Shown here: positions 36,022 through 46,464 of the stretch, piece by piece
How positions within the stretch are numbered: the stretch's first letter is position 1
How the letters are laid out: every line of letters begins with the position of its first letter
Source of the DNA: Thermus sediminis
Lineage (GTDB): Bacteria; Deinococcota; Deinococci; Deinococcales; Thermaceae
Assembly (NCBI RefSeq): GCF_003426945.1
Contig: NZ_QURO01000004.1
Location: 806,001-870,000 of the forward strand
Length of the DNA stretch: 64,000 nt
Direction of reading: 5' to 3'
Position numbers and translations under genes: made by a program
Notes under the pieces: model-generated
Told to the model about the DNA's origin: nothing
The model's input: only the letters and a program-made list of their open reading frames with translations
The model's database searches: none

Positions 36022-36392
36022 TCCTGGCCCTGGGCGCCGACCTGGTGGAGATCGCCCGGGTGCGGAGGCTCCTTGCCCGCCACGGGGAAAGGGCCCTGAG
36101 GCGCCTCTTCCACGAGGAGGAGCTAGCCCACGCCCTGGCGCGCCAGGACCCCGCCCCAAGCCTCGCCGCCCGCCTGGCAGCCAAGGAGGCCTTCCAGAAG
36201 TGCTGGCCAGAGGGCCTCTCCTGGAGATCGGTCTGGGTGGGGATGGAGGGGAGGAAGCCCTTCCTGCGCTTCGCCCCGGCCCTCGAGGCCGCCATGCGGG
36301 AACAGGGCCTCCTGGCCCACCTCACCCTGAGCCACGAGCGCACCCACGCCCTGGCCGTGGTGGTCTTGGTCAGGGCACCAGGCGGAGAATGA
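36018..36392 (+). CDS. acpS: Holo-[acyl-carrier-protein] synthase
   Basis: The 124-residue phosphopantetheinyl transferase activates acyl carrier protein with coenzyme A. It begins ILALGADLVEIARVRRLL with the metal-binding Asp, continues RRLFHEEELAHAL and has the second motif ARLAAKEAFQKCW, then LTLSHERTHALAVVVL near the end. Length is typical of AcpS. GTG 36018 overlaps the stop of an upstream 17-codon ORF that itself follows a -10 box by 6 nt, so translation is probably coupled to it. The downstream gene is convergent. Confidence 0.93.
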   Translation: MILALGADLVEIARVRRLLARHGERALRRLFHEEELAHALARQDPAPSLAARLAAKEAFQKCWPEGLSWRSVWVGMEGRKPFLRFAPALEAAMREQGLLAHLTLSHERTHALAVVVLVRAPGGE

Positions 36393-36429
36393 GGGCGTAG
36401 CGGTACAACTCCCCCCGCCCCACCGCCAG

Positions 36430-36447
36430 GGCCCATGACCATGGGCC
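36430..36447. terminator. Perfect inverted repeat between acpS and the acyltransferase gene
   Basis: GGCCCAT - GACC - ATGGGCC is a 7-bp stem with a 4-nt loop in the convergent spacer. It could end transcripts from both sides, but no T-run accompanies it. Confidence 0.35.
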
Positions 36448-36473
36448 AAAGAGCTAGGGCCAAAAGATCCAAG

Positions 36474-37060
36474 CTACCCAGCTTCCGCCTCCACCACCTC
36501 CTCCCGGATGCGGATGGGGCCCTGCTTCTCCGGCCCAAGGCCCGCCTTGTCCTGGTAGAACTCCCGGATGAGGGCGAAGTCCCCCTGGATGTCCCCCGTG
36601 GGGTGTGGGGTAGAGGTAGCCCCCGATCCCCACCTCCTTGCGGCGGTAGTCGGCGTAGCCCAAGGCGATGGGCAGCCCCGCCTTCAGGGCCATGTAGTAA
36701 AAGCCGGTGCGCCAGTAGGGGGCCTTGCCCCGGGTGCCCTCCGGGGCAACGAGGATGGCGATCTCCTTCTCCCTCCTAAAGATCTCCGCCACCTGGTCCA
36801 CCAGGTTGGCCCGCCGGGAGCGGTCCACGGGGATCCCCCCTAAGGCCCGCATGAGATAGCCCAAAGGAGGCCTGAAGAGCTCCTTCTTCCCCAAAAAGCG
36901 GGCGCGGATCCGCCCTCCCCAAAGCCCGAGAAGCCCCACGATGAAGTCCCAGTTGGAGGTGTGGGGCGCCCCGATCAGCACGTACTTCTTGCTCGGCAGA
37001 GGCTCTATCTTTAGACTCCAGCCGAAAGGCTTGAGCAGGAAAAGGGCTAGCTTCTGCATG
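36474..37060 (-). CDS. 1-acylglycerol-3-phosphate acyltransferase family protein (frameshift near 36595-36602)
   Basis: The protein is a PlsC-type lysophospholipid acyltransferase with the catalytic motif GAPHTSNWDF (HX4D), KKELFRPPLGYLMRALGG, VDRSRR and PEGTRGKAPYWRTGFYYMA. It should add the second acyl chain to a glycerol- or glycan-lipid. The variant HTSNWD is typical of the short bacterial LPLAT proteins. At the G/C run 36595-36602 the frame shifts: one frame gives Gly/Pro-rich junk to 36454, the other a plausible tail, FALIREFYQDKAGLGPEKQG then PIRIREEVVEAEAG, ending at TAG 36474. The coordinates follow the second. ATG 37060 follows TATCCT by 8 nt. It is divergent from der. Confidence 0.82.
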
Positions 37061-37100
37061 CCTCTGTAGGATACCGGATGTGCTATACTTGGCCTAGTGC

Positions 37101-37124
37101 GGGCGGGGGCCTCCCCGCCCCTTT
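37101..37124 (+). promoter_or_regulatory. Stable hairpin in the der leader
   Basis: GGGCGGGG - GCCT - CCCCGCCC is an 8-bp all-G:C stem followed by CTTTT, lying between the TATACT box (37084-37089) and ATG 37138. It looks like an attenuator or weak terminator inside the 5' untranslated region, just before GGTGAGG. Confidence 0.5.
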
Positions 37125-37137
37125 TCCTGGGGTGAGG

Positions 37138-38436
37138 ATGCACAAGGTCGTGATCGTGGGCCGGCCCAACGTGGGCAAGTCCAGCCTCTTCAACCGCCTC
37201 CTGGGCAGGAGGAGTGCGGTGGTGGCCGACGTGCCCGGGGTCACCCGCGACCTCAAGGAGGGCGTGGTGGAAACCGAGGAGGGCCGCTTCCTCCTGGTGG
37301 ACACCGGGGGGCTTTGGTCCGGGGACCGCTGGGAGAAGAAGATCCAGGAGAAGGTGGACCAGGCCCTGGAAAGCGCCGAGCTCGTTCTCTTCGCCGTGGA
37401 CGGGCGCTCGGACCCGACCCCGGCCGACCACGAGGTGGCGGAGTACCTGAGGCGGAAGGGCAAGCCCGTCCTCCTGGTGGCCACCAAGGTGGATAGCCCC
37501 AGCCACGAGGCCTACCTGGGCCCCCTCTACGCCCTGGGCTTCGGCGACCCCATCCCCACCTCCAGCGAGCACGCCCGGGGCTTAGGGGAGCTTTTGGAGG
37601 CCATCTGGCAGAGGCTTCCCGTGAAGCAGATGGACTCCGGGCCCGAGGTGGCGGGCCTCCGCCTGGCCATCGTGGGCCGGCCCAACGCGGGGAAGTCCAG
37701 CCTCCTCAACGCCATCCTGGGGGAGGAGCGGGTCATCGTCTCCGAGGAGCCCGGCACCACCCGGGACGCCATTGACGTGGAGGTCTTTAGGGAAGGGAAC
37801 CGCTTCATCCTCCTGGACACCGCCGGCATCCGCAAGCGCCCGGAAAGCCTGGTGGAGGAGCTCGCCATCCGGCGGAGCTTCCGGGCCATAGAGGAGGCCG
37901 ACGTGGTCCTCCTGGTGGTGGACCCCTTCCAGGTGGGGGACCGGGAGCTGAAGCTGGCGAACCGCGCCCTGGAGGGGGGCAAGCCCGTCCTCCTTACCAT
38001 CACCAAGTGGGACCTGGTGAAGAGGGAGGAGGCCCCCAAGGTCAGGCGGGAGCTCCGGGAAAGGCTTGCCCACCTGGAGCACCTGCCCCGGGTCTACACT
38101 TCCGCCTTCACCAAGCAGAACCTGGACAAGCTTTTCCGCGAGGCGGTGCGCCTTCACGGGCTGAACCACGCCCGCGTGCCCACCTCTGAGCTCAACCGCT
38201 GGGTGGCCCTCTGGACCAGCAAGGTCCAGCTCCCCAACTTCAAGGGAAAGCCCCTCAAGATCCTCTACGCCACGCAGGCCCAGGTGGCCCCGCCCACCTT
38301 CGTCCTCTTCGTCAACCACCCGGAGTTCGTCACCCGGGCCTTTGAGAACTACCTGAAAAACCGCATCGGCGAGGACCTGGGCCTCAAGGAGGTCCCCTTC
38401 CGCCTGGTCTTCCGGGGAAGGCGGGAAGAGGGTTAA
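37138..38436 (+). CDS. der: Ribosome-assembly GTPase Der (EngA)
   Basis: The 432-residue protein has two GTPase domains in tandem, which is unique to Der, plus a C-terminal KH-like domain (about 345-432). Domain 1 has GRPNVGKSSLFNRL, DVPGVTRDLKEG and the degenerate ATKVD. Domain 2 has GRPNAGKSSLLNAI, EEPGTTRDAIDV, LLDTAGIRKRP and ITKWDL. It works in late 50S subunit assembly. ATG 37138 is preceded by GGTGAGG; longer upstream frames contain the promoter TATACT and are not credible. Its stop codon TAA is the first three bases of the interspersed repeat copy B. Confidence 0.96.
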   Translation: MHKVVIVGRPNVGKSSLFNRLLGRRSAVVADVPGVTRDLKEGVVETEEGRFLLVDTGGLWSGDRWEKKIQEKVDQALESAELVLFAVDGRSDPTPADHEVAEYLRRKGKPVLLVATKVDSPSHEAYLGPLYALGFGDPIPTSSEHARGLGELLEAIWQRLPVKQMDSGPEVAGLRLAIVGRPNAGKSSLLNAILGEERVIVSEEPGTTRDAIDVEVFREGNRFILLDTAGIRKRPESLVEELAIRRSFRAIEEADVVLLVVDPFQVGDRELKLANRALEGGKPVLLTITKWDLVKREEAPKVRRELRERLAHLEHLPRVYTSAFTKQNLDKLFREAVRLHGLNHARVPTSELNRWVALWTSKVQLPNFKGKPLKILYATQAQVAPPTFVLFVNHPEFVTRAFENYLKNRIGEDLGLKEVPFRLVFRGRREEG

Positions 38437-38542
38437 TACCACCCCATGCTGGCCCAAGCCAGCATGGGGACCCCAGCAGAAGGTCCCCAGCAGGCTTTTT
38501 GAGCTGGCCGAGCGAAGGAAACAAAAAGGGTATAAGTACCCC
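38434..38542 (-). repeat. 110-bp interspersed repeat, copy B
   Basis: This is the reverse-complement counterpart of 9753-9862, with the same hairpin (CCCCATGCTGGC with GCCAGCATGGGG), the same GTTTCCTT block, A/T-run and TATA-like end (GGGTATAAG). It starts exactly at the der stop codon and lies between convergent der and the sirtuin gene. It has no ORF. Two copies at unrelated loci indicate a dispersed element: a short non-autonomous transposable sequence or a structured RNA family. Confidence 0.85.
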
Positions 38543-38589
38543 ACTGCAGCTTTCGCCGCGGTGGGGGCCCCTAAAAAGCCTTCAAGCCC

Positions 38590-39317
38590 TTAAGGAAGAA
38601 GGAGGGCCAGCCCCTCCACCGCCCCCTGGCGCAGGGAGAGGTGGGCCAAGGGGGTGAGGGACGTGGGCTCGGGGTTCACCTCCACCAGGTAGGCCCCCGA
38701 GGTGTAGGCGATGCGCCCTAAGGAGGCGGCGGGCTCTACCTCGGCGCTGGTGCCGATGACGAGGGCAAAGTCAGCTTCGGCAAAGGCCCTTTCCGCCCGC
38801 TCAAAGGCCCCTTCCGGCAGGAACTCCCCAAACCAGACCACGTCGGGCCGGGCCCGGTGGGCGCACCGGGGGCAGCGGGGGGCGGGGTGAAGGCCTGGGG
38901 CAGGGGGAAGCGGTGGCCGCAGGCCTCGCAGCGGGCCCTGAGGATGTTCCCGTGAAGCTCCACCAGGTTCCGGCTCCCCGCCCGGGTGTGGAGGCCGTCC
39001 ACGTTCTGGGTCACGAGGAGGAACTCCCCGCCCCGCCTGAGCACCGCCTCCTCGAGGCGCACCAGGGCGCGGTGGGCGGGGTTGGGCTCCGCCTCCCGCA
39101 CCTTGGCGATGCGCCAGGCGTACCACTCCCAGACCTTCGCAGGGTCCTTGGCGTAGGCCTCGGGGGTGGCGTAGTCCAGGGGGTTGAAGTTCTTCCACAG
39201 GCCCTCGGCGTCCCGAAAGGTGGGGATCCCCGAGGGCTTGGAGATCCCGGCCCCCGTGAGGACCGCCACTTTGCCCGCCCCCTCCAGCCGCTTTCTCGCC
39301 TCCTGAAGGTCTCCCAT
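38590..39317 (-). pseudogene. Sir2-family NAD-dependent protein deacylase, frameshifted near 38870-38890
   Basis: The protein is a sirtuin: VAVLTGAGISKPSGIPTFRD, TQNVDGLHTRAG with the catalytic His in LVELHGNILRA, and the first zinc pair RCEACG. At the C/G-rich stretch 38870-38890 the frame breaks. The expected continuation (CPRCAHRARPDVVWFGE, then FALVIGTSAEVEPAASLG and a normal C-terminus ending at 38590) is in another frame. It removes acyl groups from lysines using NAD+. ATG 39317 is chosen because TAGGAT stands 8 nt upstream. A one-base sequencing error in the G-run is as likely as a true null allele. Confidence 0.8.
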
Positions 39318-39361
39318 ACCCCACATCCTAGGCCATGGCCGGGGGGTATCCTAAGGACGCC

Positions 39362-40810
39362 ATGCGGCTTTTCACCCCAGAGGCCATGCGGGAGGCGGAC
39401 CGGAAGGCGGTGGAGCTAGGCTACCCGAGCCTGCTTCTCATGGAGTGGGCGGGGATGAAGGCGGCGAGGGTCTACCTGGAGCTCTTCGGCAAGGTCCCCG
39501 CCCTCGTCCTCGCGGGCAAGGGGAACAACGGGGGGGACGGCCTCGTCCTCGCCCGGCACCTCCTCCTGGAGGGGGTTAGGGTGCGGGTCTATGCCGCCCA
39601 AGGCCACACCGGGGACGCCCTCCTCGCCCTCCAGGCCCTCCTCGCCCACGGGGTGGAGGCGCGGCCCCTAGAGGAGGTTTCCTTCCAGGAAGGGGAGGTG
39701 GTGGTGGACGCCCTTTTCGGCACCGGGCTGAAAGGGCCCCTCACGGGCTTTTACGCCGGGCTCGTGGAGCGGGTGAACCAAGCTGGCCTTCCCGTCCTCG
39801 CCCTGGACCTGCCCTCGGGCCTACCCTTTAGCCCCCACGTCCGGGCCACGGCCACGGTGGCCTTCGCCGCCCTCAAGACCCCCCATCTCCTAGAGCGGGA
39901 GGCCTGCGGCAGGCTCTACCTGGCGGAGATCGGCCTGCCCAAGGCCCTCCTGGAGCGGGAGGACCTCCCCGAGGTGGCCACGCCGGAGGCCCTGAGGCCC
40001 CTCCTCCCGAAGCGCCCCCTCACCGCCCACAAGGGAAGCGTGGGCCGGGTGGGGGTGCTGGGGGGGTACCGGGGGGAGGGCCTCCGCTACGCCGGGGCGC
40101 CCCTCCTCGCCGCCCTCGGGGCCTACCGCATGGGAGCGGGCCTCGTCCACCTGGTGGCCCCGGAAGGGACCCCCTTGGAGCCCATGGAGGCCGTCTTCCA
40201 CCCCGTGCCCGCCCCCACCCTTCCCCCCGTGCGGGTGGAGGCCCTGGCCGTGGGCATGGGGGGAGGCCCCTGGGGGCCCCTCTGGGCTATGCGGGCCCTC
40301 GAGGCGGGCCTCCCCACGGTCCTGGACGCCGATGCCCTCCACCTGGAGGTGGTCTCCGCCTACCGCCACTCCGGGGTCAAGGCCGTCCTCACCCCCCACG
40401 CCGGGGAGGCGGGAAGGCTTCTGGGAAGGCCACCCGAGGAGGTGAGCGGGGACCCCCTGGAGGCCGCCCGGGCCCTAGCCCGGGAAACGGGGCTCACCGT
40501 GGTCCTAAAAGGGAACCCCACGGTGGTGGCGGAAGGGGAAAGGCTTTCCGTGAACCCCACGGGGAACCCCGCCCTGGCCACGGGGGGGACAGGGGACGTG
40601 CTCTCGGGGGCCATCGCCGCCCTTCTCGCGGCGGGGCTTAGGCCCTTTGACGCGGCGCGGCTTGGGGTCTTTCTCCACGGCCTGGCGGGGGACCTCCTGG
40701 CGGGGGAAAAGGGGGTGGGCCTCCTCGCCCGGGAGGTGGCGGAGGCCCTACCCCAGGCAAGAAAGCGCCTCCAGGAGGGCCGGGTTCCCCCCACCTTTTT
40801 CCTGCGGTAA
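39362..40810 (+). CDS. nnr: Bifunctional NAD(P)H-hydrate epimerase/ADP-dependent dehydratase
   Basis: The 482-residue repair enzyme has an N-terminal epimerase domain (about 1-200: FTPEAMREADRKAVELGYPS, LAGKGNNGGDGLVLARHL) and a C-terminal ribokinase-like dehydratase domain. The latter includes KGSVGRVGVLGGY, LTPHAGEAGRLLG, VVLKGNPTVVA and the signature NPTGNPALATGGTGDVLSG. Together they restore NADH and NADPH damaged by hydration, a reaction favoured by heat, so the enzyme is well suited to a thermophile. I prefer ATG 39362 over ATG 39335 because TATCCT lies 9 nt before it and the family starts there. Confidence 0.94.
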   Translation: MRLFTPEAMREADRKAVELGYPSLLLMEWAGMKAARVYLELFGKVPALVLAGKGNNGGDGLVLARHLLLEGVRVRVYAAQGHTGDALLALQALLAHGVEARPLEEVSFQEGEVVVDALFGTGLKGPLTGFYAGLVERVNQAGLPVLALDLPSGLPFSPHVRATATVAFAALKTPHLLEREACGRLYLAEIGLPKALLEREDLPEVATPEALRPLLPKRPLTAHKGSVGRVGVLGGYRGEGLRYAGAPLLAALGAYRMGAGLVHLVAPEGTPLEPMEAVFHPVPAPTLPPVRVEALAVGMGGGPWGPLWAMRALEAGLPTVLDADALHLEVVSAYRHSGVKAVLTPHAGEAGRLLGRPPEEVSGDPLEAARALARETGLTVVLKGNPTVVAEGERLSVNPTGNPALATGGTGDVLSGAIAALLAAGLRPFDAARLGVFLHGLAGDLLAGEKGVGLLAREVAEALPQARKRLQEGRVPPTFFLR

Positions 40811-40856
40811 CCCCCAAAGGAGAGGGGAAGAGAACTTTACCCGCCCCGGGGTCTCC

Positions 40857-41252
40857 TCATAAACCGAGATGGGCTCCTTGCCTTCCCGGCCCCTGGCGCA
40901 TCCCCGGCTCACGTACCGGCCTCAGAAGGAGGAGGCCCAACAGAACCCCCACAATGAAGGGCTCCTTAGCCAGGGAGTCCAAGCGATGGGTCAAGGCCTC
41001 AGGAAAAACAAAGCCAAAAGCGAGGTAGAAAAGGACTACGGCAAGAAGGGAAAAGGCCCAAACCTTGGGCAGGTTAAAGGCCACACCGCCACCCCAGAAG
41101 AAGTAGAAGGCGAGCACGGACCCCAAACCCAAAAGGAACGGGACCCCGCCCCAGATGCCCTGTCGCCCCAGGAAGGAGCCGAGGATCACAGAGGCCACAA
41201 AGATACCAAGCCAGAAAAGCCTTTTCGCAAGCTTTCCATCAAACCGGAGCAT
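40857..41252 (-). CDS. Small membrane protein, unknown
   Basis: This 131-residue protein has four hydrophobic helices: LFWLGIFVASVILGSFLG, VPFLLGLGSVLAFYFFWGG, VWAFSLLAVVLFYLAFGFVF and FIVGVLLGLLLL. No family is recognised. ATG 41252 is preferred over an upstream ATG at 41300 because AGGGGGG lies 8 nt before it. It is the last of three minus-strand genes in an AT-richer island between nnr and thrB, the first of which encodes a Cys-rich secreted protein. An immunity, export or anchoring role for that protein is conjecture. Confidence 0.6.
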   Translation of the reverse strand: MLRFDGKLAKRLFWLGIFVASVILGSFLGRQGIWGGVPFLLGLGSVLAFYFFWGGGVAFNLPKVWAFSLLAVVLFYLAFGFVFPEALTHRLDSLAKEPFIVGVLLGLLLLRPVREPGMRQGPGRQGAHLGL

Positions 41253-41414
41253 CTTGCCATCCCCCCTTACCGGCATTGTTGCTCGCACATTCCATAGCAT
41301 TTTAAGCTATAGACGACCACCCTGCAACCAGATTTCCAAAGAGGGAAAACGAAACCGTCCGCCCACACTCTAAGGTTAGAGGCCAAAATACAAGCAAGGT
41401 AGCTTCGTCCCTTA

Positions 41415-41681
41415 TCAGTGTTGGGATTGGAGATAGGCAGCCCAGATGATTCCGAGAAGAGCGCTAGCATAAGGTAGGCCTATACGCCCCCAGGCAAACC
41501 AGAGGGCCAGAAGGAGGAAAAACACCACGAAAACGTCCCCGGTTTCAAGCCTGCCATTGCGAAAAAGATTATCAAAAACGGAGAGCCACAGCTTAAATTG
41601 CAGCGCAGCTAAAGAAGAGTAGAAGGCAACATCCACCAAAGTCCGAAGCTTTGCGCTCACCGAACGCAATACGTTTGACAT
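41415..41681 (-). CDS. Small membrane protein, unknown
   Basis: The 88-residue protein begins SNVLRSVSAKLRTLVDVAFY and has two or three hydrophobic helices, including VFVVFFLLLALWFAWG and YASALLGIIWAAYL. I know no family. ATG 41681 is chosen because AGGAGG lies 4 nt upstream, inside the end of the preceding Cys-rich gene; the two overlap by 25 nt, so they are co-translated. Its codon usage and base composition differ from typical Thermus genes. A membrane protein in an operon with a secreted disulfide-rich protein suggests a paired function such as export or self-protection. Confidence 0.65.
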   Translation of the reverse strand: MSNVLRSVSAKLRTLVDVAFYSSLAALQFKLWLSVFDNLFRNGRLETGDVFVVFFLLLALWFAWGRIGLPYASALLGIIWAAYLQSQH

Positions 41682-42055
41682 CTTTCCTCCTGCCTTGGGG
41701 TGCAAATTTGCTGCCAGTCATAAGCAGTGCAGACAAAAGCTGTTGTTGCACAAACCGCCCTTCCCCTAGAATCCGTGGTCCAATAAACACATGTTGCGGC
41801 AAAGGTTGCGCAAATCCATCGCCACACGCAATCGTTGACGGTTATAGTCTCACACCTTGTAAAGCAGTTATAGCTCCCACATACCGCTGAACCACCATTT
41901 CCGGGGTCCAAGCACTGGTCCTCTAGAGGTTTCACCATCTCATCGCCCGGCAATGGGCAAGAAAGCCCCTCTTGAGAGAAGGGCATGGCCTGGGCTATAG
42001 CCACCGGCAACCCAAAGACCATAAACACGGGCCCTCCTAGCGTTGCCAACTTCAT
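41657..42055 (-). CDS. Secreted cysteine-rich protein, unknown
   Basis: The 132-residue precursor has a hydrophobic leader (LATLGGPVFMVFGLPVAIAQA) probably cleaved after AQA. The mature part of about 108 residues contains 13 cysteines, including SYNCFTRCETITVNDC, RWICATFAATCVYWTTDSRG and EERCQTYCVR. No family is recognised. Such a density of cysteines points to a disulfide-locked secreted protein, as in some toxins, inhibitors and surface proteins, and is rare in Thermus. A strong site GGAGGTGG lies 4 nt before ATG 42055. The gene heads a small operon with two membrane proteins in an AT-richer island, which suggests lateral transfer. Confidence 0.7.
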   Translation of the reverse strand: MKLATLGGPVFMVFGLPVAIAQAMPFSQEGLSCPLPGDEMVKPLEDQCLDPGNGGSAVCGSYNCFTRCETITVNDCVWRWICATFAATCVYWTTDSRGRAVCATTAFVCTAYDWQQICTPRQEERCQTYCVR

Positions 42056-42137
42056 TGTACCACCTCCACCCCTAAGATAGGGCTTCTTCTTCTTGTCAAG
42101 ACCCCAGGGAAAGTCCTGGTATGCTGGGGCGGGACAC

Positions 42138-43015
42138 ATGGAGCCCCTTCCTCGCCTCTATGTCCCCGCCACCCTGGCCAACCTGGGCTCGGGCTTTGAC
42201 GCCTTGGGGGTGGCCCTGGACCTCTACCTGGAGGTGGAGGCCGAGCCCGCCAAAGAGGACGCCTTCCTCTACGAAGGGGAAGGAAGGGTGGAGGGGACGG
42301 AGAACCTCATCCACGAGGGATACCGGGCGGGGATGCGGGCCCTTGGGCTTGCCCCCGAACCCCTCGCCGTGCAAGCCTACAACCCCATCCCCCTGGCCCG
42401 GGGTATGGGCAGCTCCTCGGCTGCCCTGGTGGCGGGGGTGGCCCTGGCGGACCGCCTTTCTGGGGGAAGGCTTGGGCGGGAGGGGGTCTTCCGGGTGGCG
42501 GCCCAGTTGGAGGGCCACCCCGACAACGTGGCCCCCGCCGTCTACGGGGGCTTCGTGGCCGCCCTGAGCCACCCCCCCTTGGCCATCCCCCTGCCTAGGC
42601 CGGAAGGGGTGCGCTTCGTCCTGGCCGTACCCCCTTACGAGGTGCCCACCCCCCTGGCCCGGGAGGCCCTGCCCCGGGAGGTGCCCCTGGGGGACGCCAT
42701 CTACAACTTGGCCCGAAGCGCCCTCTGGCCCGCCGCCCTCTTCGCGGGCAGGCTCGAGGCCCTGAGGGAGGCCTGCCGGGACCGCCTCCACCAGCCCTAC
42801 CGGGCCCACCTGATGCCGGGGGTCCTGGAGGCCATAGAGGGGGCCTTGGAGGCCGGGGCCCTGGCCGCCTTCGTGGGGGGGCGGGGCCCACGGTGGCCGC
42901 CTTGGTGCCGGAGGGGGGAGAGGCCAGGGTCATGGAGGCCCTGGGGGCCTACCGAGGGGAGGGGCGTATCCTGGTCCTGGGATTCGGGGAGGGATACCGG
43001 TGGAAGGCGACCTGA
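42138..43015 (+). CDS. thrB: Homoserine kinase (frameshift near 42884-42891)
   Basis: The GHMP-family kinase phosphorylates homoserine on the way to threonine. It begins LYVPATLANLGSGFDALGVALDLY, has the ATP loop IPLARGMGSSSAALVAGVAL and EGHPDNVAPAVYGGFVAAL. At the run of seven G (42884-42891) the frame must change to read GAGPTVAALVPEGGEARVME and FGEGYRWKA, the normal C-terminus, ending at TGA 43013-43015. The uninterrupted frame instead runs to 43085 as Arg/Pro/Gly-rich junk. The reconstructed end overlaps the start of the next gene. A sequencing error in the G-run is the simplest explanation. The start is ATG 42138. Confidence 0.85.
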
Positions 43016-43737
43016 GCGTCATCTCCCTTACGGAGGTCCTGGAGCTGATCCACGGCCACCGGGGTTCCGGGGTGCTAGAGCTTAGGACAGGCTTCCTGCC
43101 CCTTAGCCTACGCTTTGCCGCCGGGGAGGTGGTGGCGGCGAACATCCTGGACTGGGAGGGCCTCGAGGCCCTCTTCACCTTCCCCCTGCACCCCCAGGAG
43201 GGCCCCTTTCGTTTCCGGGCCGGCCCTTCCGCCGGGGGAAAGCCCCTCCTGCCCTTCCCCACCCTCCTAGGGGAATGGGCCCGGGTCAACGACGAGTGGG
43301 ACCGCTTCCGCACCCTGATAGACTCCCCCAGCCGGGTCCTGGAAACCATCCGGCCCACCCCCCTCCTGGAGGTGTTCCAAGGGGGAAGGAGCGTCCGCGC
43401 TGCCGCCAAGGCCTGGGGGGTTCCCCTCCTCATCGCCATGGAGAGGGCCTACATGGGGGTGAGGGAGGGGGACCTCTACCCCCTTCGCCGCTACACCTGG
43501 TACGCCCTCAGGATCCGCTACCAGGGAAGGAGGGGGAAAACCCTGGAGGAGTTCGGCCAGCTCCAAGGCCTCTTGGACGGCAGCAAGAACCTGGGGGAGG
43601 TCATCGCCCAAGGGGTTCCGGAAGCCCTCGTGCGCCGCTACTTGGTCCAAGCCTTGGCCTCGGGGGAGATCTCTCCCCCGGGGCGGGGGTGGCTCCTCAG
43701 GGACCTCACCTGGGAGATGGAAGGGCGAGGGGCCTAA
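43000..43737 (+). CDS. DUF4388 domain-containing protein
   Basis: The 245-residue protein opens with the DUF4388 (PATAN-type) signature: EGDLSVISLTEVLELIHGHRGSGVLELRTG, split by the pattern LxxGxVVAANILDWEGLEAL. These domains are common in gliding and pilus-linked regulators of Deinococcota and Myxococcota, where they act in two-component or GTPase signalling. The C-terminal 130 residues form a helical domain (WARVNDEWDRFRTLIDSPSR, LEEFGQLQGLLDGSKNLGEV) of unknown role. GTG 43000 overlaps the reconstructed end of thrB by 16 nt. Confidence 0.8.
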   Translation: MEGDLSVISLTEVLELIHGHRGSGVLELRTGFLPLSLRFAAGEVVAANILDWEGLEALFTFPLHPQEGPFRFRAGPSAGGKPLLPFPTLLGEWARVNDEWDRFRTLIDSPSRVLETIRPTPLLEVFQGGRSVRAAAKAWGVPLLIAMERAYMGVREGDLYPLRRYTWYALRIRYQGRRGKTLEEFGQLQGLLDGSKNLGEVIAQGVPEALVRRYLVQALASGEISPPGRGWLLRDLTWEMEGRGA

Positions 43738-43765
43738 GGAGCTGGGCCCCGGAGGGTAGCGCCCT

Positions 43766-43849
43766 TCACCTCCTCTTGCGGGGCCGGTACTTGCCGTAGG
43801 TACCGCGCCAGATCTTGCCCCTGCGGGTGCGGCGGTCGCCCTTGCCCAT
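43766..43849 (-). CDS. 30S ribosomal protein Thx (bTHX)
   Basis: This 27-residue ORF reads [20 protein letters not shown] followed by YRPRKRR, essentially identical to the Thx protein of the T. thermophilus 30S subunit, where it fills a cavity in the head. It is only 84 bp long and very basic. It lies 9 nt downstream of rpsT on the same strand, the arrangement expected for a small ribosomal operon. Recognition is from memory of the known peptide. Confidence 0.95.
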
Positions 43850-43858
43850 GGGCCCCCC

Positions 43859-44152
43859 TTAAGCGCTCACGGCGGAAAGGAGCCTCTGCACCTTCCGCAC
43901 CAACCGGGACTTCCTGCGGGCGGCGGCGTTCTTGTGCAGGGTGGACCCCTTGGCCGCCTTGTCGATGAGGCTCTCGGCCTTGCGCAGGATCTTGAGGGCC
44001 TCCTCCGCCTGGCCCTCCTGGGCCAAACGGACGGCCTTCTTAGAAATGGTCTTTATAGCCGACTTCTTAGCCTTGTTGCGGAGCCGGCGCTTCAGGGACT
44101 GCCGGTGCCGCTTCAGGGCGGACAGGTTCCTCTTGGGCTTCTTCGTGGCCAT
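43859..44152 (-). CDS. rpsT: 30S ribosomal protein S20
   Basis: The 97-residue basic three-helix protein starts [20 protein letters not shown] and contains [16 protein letters not shown] and [18 protein letters not shown], the S20 signature. It binds 16S rRNA in the body of the small subunit. It is about 9 residues shorter at the C-terminus than the 106-residue T. thermophilus protein, ending LLSAVSA. The gene for Thx follows immediately. Confidence 0.97.
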   Translation of the reverse strand: MATKKPKRNLSALKRHRQSLKRRLRNKAKKSAIKTISKKAVRLAQEGQAEEALKILRKAESLIDKAAKGSTLHKNAAARRKSRLVRKVQRLLSAVSA

Positions 44153-44209
44153 CGCTCTCCTTCAATGCCCCCAAGGGGCAAGCCAGGCCTAAGTGTAGCA
44201 CACCCCGCC

Positions 44210-46462
<2,253 letters not shown>

Positions 46463-46464
46463 GG

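Noticed and set aside
36454-37572. 372-codon frame including the acyltransferase
   Set aside because: The part before 37060 is antisense to der and crosses both promoters, and the last residues come from the wrong phase after the frame break.
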